Positions 62,999-64,000 of a DNA stretch of 64,000 nt are shown piece by piece (positions within the stretch are counted from its first letter, which is position 1; each line of letters starts with the position of its first letter). The position numbers were made by a program, and so were the translations under genes. Below the pieces are notes generated by a model, which saw only the letters and a program-made list of their open reading frames with translations, was not told the DNA's origin and made no database searches. The stretch covers positions 992,001-1,056,000 of the forward strand of contig NZ_JPLZ01000006.1 of NCBI RefSeq assembly GCF_000735135.1. Reading direction: 5' to 3'. This DNA comes from Chryseobacterium sp. FH1 (GTDB lineage: Bacteria; Bacteroidota; Bacteroidia; Flavobacteriales; Weeksellaceae).

Positions 62999-64000
62999 TT
63001 AATAAAGCAATTTGTAATATTCATCTGCCATTCTATCACTTCCGAATTGGATTTTTACATCATCCATTGCGTTGTGGACAATCTTTCTCCATTGGTCTGG
63101 CTTCTCGTAATAGGCTGGGATGATCTCGTTTTCCAAAACGTCATAAAGATTATTAAGGTCAAATTGATCTTGCTCTATCGTTGGCCAATTGTCATAATCC
63201 GCCTTTGGAACTACGAAGGAGTTTTCCCCATGTTTCGCAAATTCCGGAATCCAACCATCATCCGTTGAAAGGTTGACAGATCCGTTCATAGAAGCGGTCA
63301 TTCCGCTTGTTCCGGATGCTTCTCTTGGAACTCTTGGGTTATTCAACCAAATGTCAGAACCTTGTTTTAATGATTTGCTTAATGCCAATTCGTAGCCTGT
63401 AAGCACGGCCATATTTTTATGATTCTTGCTTTCCTCAACCAAGTTGTTAAAAGTAGAGATCGAGCCATAATCCATCGGGTAAGGTTTTCCTGCCCAAATG
63501 ATTTGAACTGGATGATCTTTGTTGGATAGCAATTTTCTGAAACGCTCTTTGTCTGCCAAAAGAAGGTCTGCTCTTTTGTAACCTGCGAAACGTCTTGCCC
63601 ATACAATGGTGAGAACTTTTGTGTCAAACATATTTCCAGTTTGATCTGCTACGATTCTGAAGGCTCTTTTCTTTAGATAAGCTTTTCTGATGTCAAATTC
63701 TTCATTGTCACCATTTTCTTTGTGCTGATAAAGTGCTTTGTCTCCCCAATAACCAAATTCCTGAGCGTTGGTGATCGACCTGATTTCGCAGATGCCTTCA
63801 TATTTGTTCCACATTTCTCTGGAAACTACGCCGTGCAACTGGGAAACACCATTAGCAACTCTTGCCATTCTCAAGGCACAAAGTGAATGGTTGAATCTGT
63901 CGTCTTCTACACCTTCGATCTTCTTTACCTCATCGATGGTCAATCCGCAGAAATACGACATATCGTGGCAAAGGTGGATGTTGTGTTTTTCGTTTCCTGC
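62999..64000 (-). CDS. Alpha-glucan phosphorylase-like protein (5' end cut by window edge)
   Basis: The frame stays open to the right edge; the first visible residues are AGNEKHNIHLCHD, so about 334 C-terminal residues are seen. The glycosyltransferase-35-like core has WARRFAGYKRADLLL, IIWAGKPYPMDYG, DIWLNNPRVPREASGTSGM and VNLSTDDGW. In glycogen phosphorylases the Lys that binds PLP follows GTxxM; here the position is Thr (GTSGMTASMNG). It may be a maltodextrin or glycogen phosphorylase in glycogen turnover, with altered cofactor chemistry or altered function. It is on the same strand as comF. Confidence 0.85.
   Translation of the reverse strand, partial: AGNEKHNIHLCHDMSYFCGLTIDEVKKIEGVEDDRFNHSLCALRMARVANGVSQLHGVVSREMWNKYEGICEIRSITNAQEFGYWGDKALYQHKENGDNEEFDIRKAYLKKRAFRIVADQTGNMFDTKVLTIVWARRFAGYKRADLLLADKERFRKLLSNKDHPVQIIWAGKPYPMDYGSISTFNNLVEESKNHKNMAVLTGYELALSKSLKQGSDIWLNNPRVPREASGTSGMTASMNGSVNLSTDDGWIPEFAKHGENSFVVPKADYDNWPTIEQDQFDLNNLYDVLENEIIPAYYEKPDQWRKIVHNAMDDVKIQFGSDRMADEYYKLLY

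Overview
The window looks like chromosomal DNA from the phylum Bacteroidota, class Flavobacteriia, most likely the Chryseobacterium/Epilithonimonas group (Weeksellaceae). The evidence is AT-rich coding DNA, -7 promoter boxes of the form TAnnTTTG close to start codons, a SusC/SusD pair, secreted proteins with type IX secretion C-terminal tails, GLPGLI and DUF4290 proteins, a fused SecDF, and many short dispersed repeats. The species call is an inference from gene content. No rRNA, tRNA, complete insertion sequence, prophage or CRISPR array was seen.

Layout. 1-3.3 kb: a quinone-oxidoreductase-like gene (cut by the left edge) divergent from an HxlR regulator, then a lemA/TPM-domain operon. 3.3-6.3 kb: a small secreted protein and a KefF-like/KefB-like pair. 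6.5-12 kb: an M3 peptidase, a low-GC membrane protein, AhpD-like and Crp/Fnr-like genes, a PH/SHOCT protein and a secreted coiled-coil protein. 12-16.6 kb: an ABC-F ATPase, a deoxyhypusine-synthase-like protein without the usual catalytic lysine, a 48-residue protein, DUF493 and ferritin. 16.9-26 kb: a polysaccharide utilization locus (SusC, SusD, GH144-type glucanase, alpha/beta hydrolase, GH3 beta-glucosidase), probably for a beta-glucan and plausibly beta-1,2-glucan. 26-41 kb: a secreted sugar dehydrogenase, SecDF, an MFS transporter, a ClC channel, TatA, PAP2, GLPGLI, RlmH, YihY, a 36-residue Lys-rich protein, NhaA and the stringent-response Rsh enzyme. 41.2-45.1 kb: a circularly permuted ATP-grasp / alpha-E / transglutaminase-like cluster plus a VanZ-like protein. 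45.3-50.9 kb: ProC, a DsbA-like protein, MurB, a lipoprotein, an aminotransferase and a YiiX-like lipoprotein. 50.9-53.1 kb: an alpha-oxoamine synthase (serine palmitoyltransferase or cysteate acyltransferase type) and a DUF4395 + NIL-domain pair. The two transcription units have near-identical operator/promoter segments, and the second has a structured leader RNA ending in a terminator. 53-64 kb: a membrane-bound AraC regulator, an SBBP-repeat protein, MurA (with Asp at the fosfomycin-target Cys position), DUF4290, DCC, a haem-binding protein, Der, Upp, ComF and the end of an alpha-glucan phosphorylase-like protein.

Most intergenic space is built from recurring short elements: a 152-153 bp terminal-inverted-repeat element in two copies, a TTCGA...CTCAG...TGACA family, a CCGCTATATC...ATCGGGGCTAT family, an AGCTCC...GAGCGACCTATAACA family, and CCAACTTCC phrases. 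One copy of the TTCGA family lies in frame inside murB. The strongest leads for new biology are the leader RNA and shared promoter at 50.9-52.35 kb, the repeat domesticated into MurB, the MITE-like element, and the ATP-grasp/alpha-E/transglutaminase cluster.
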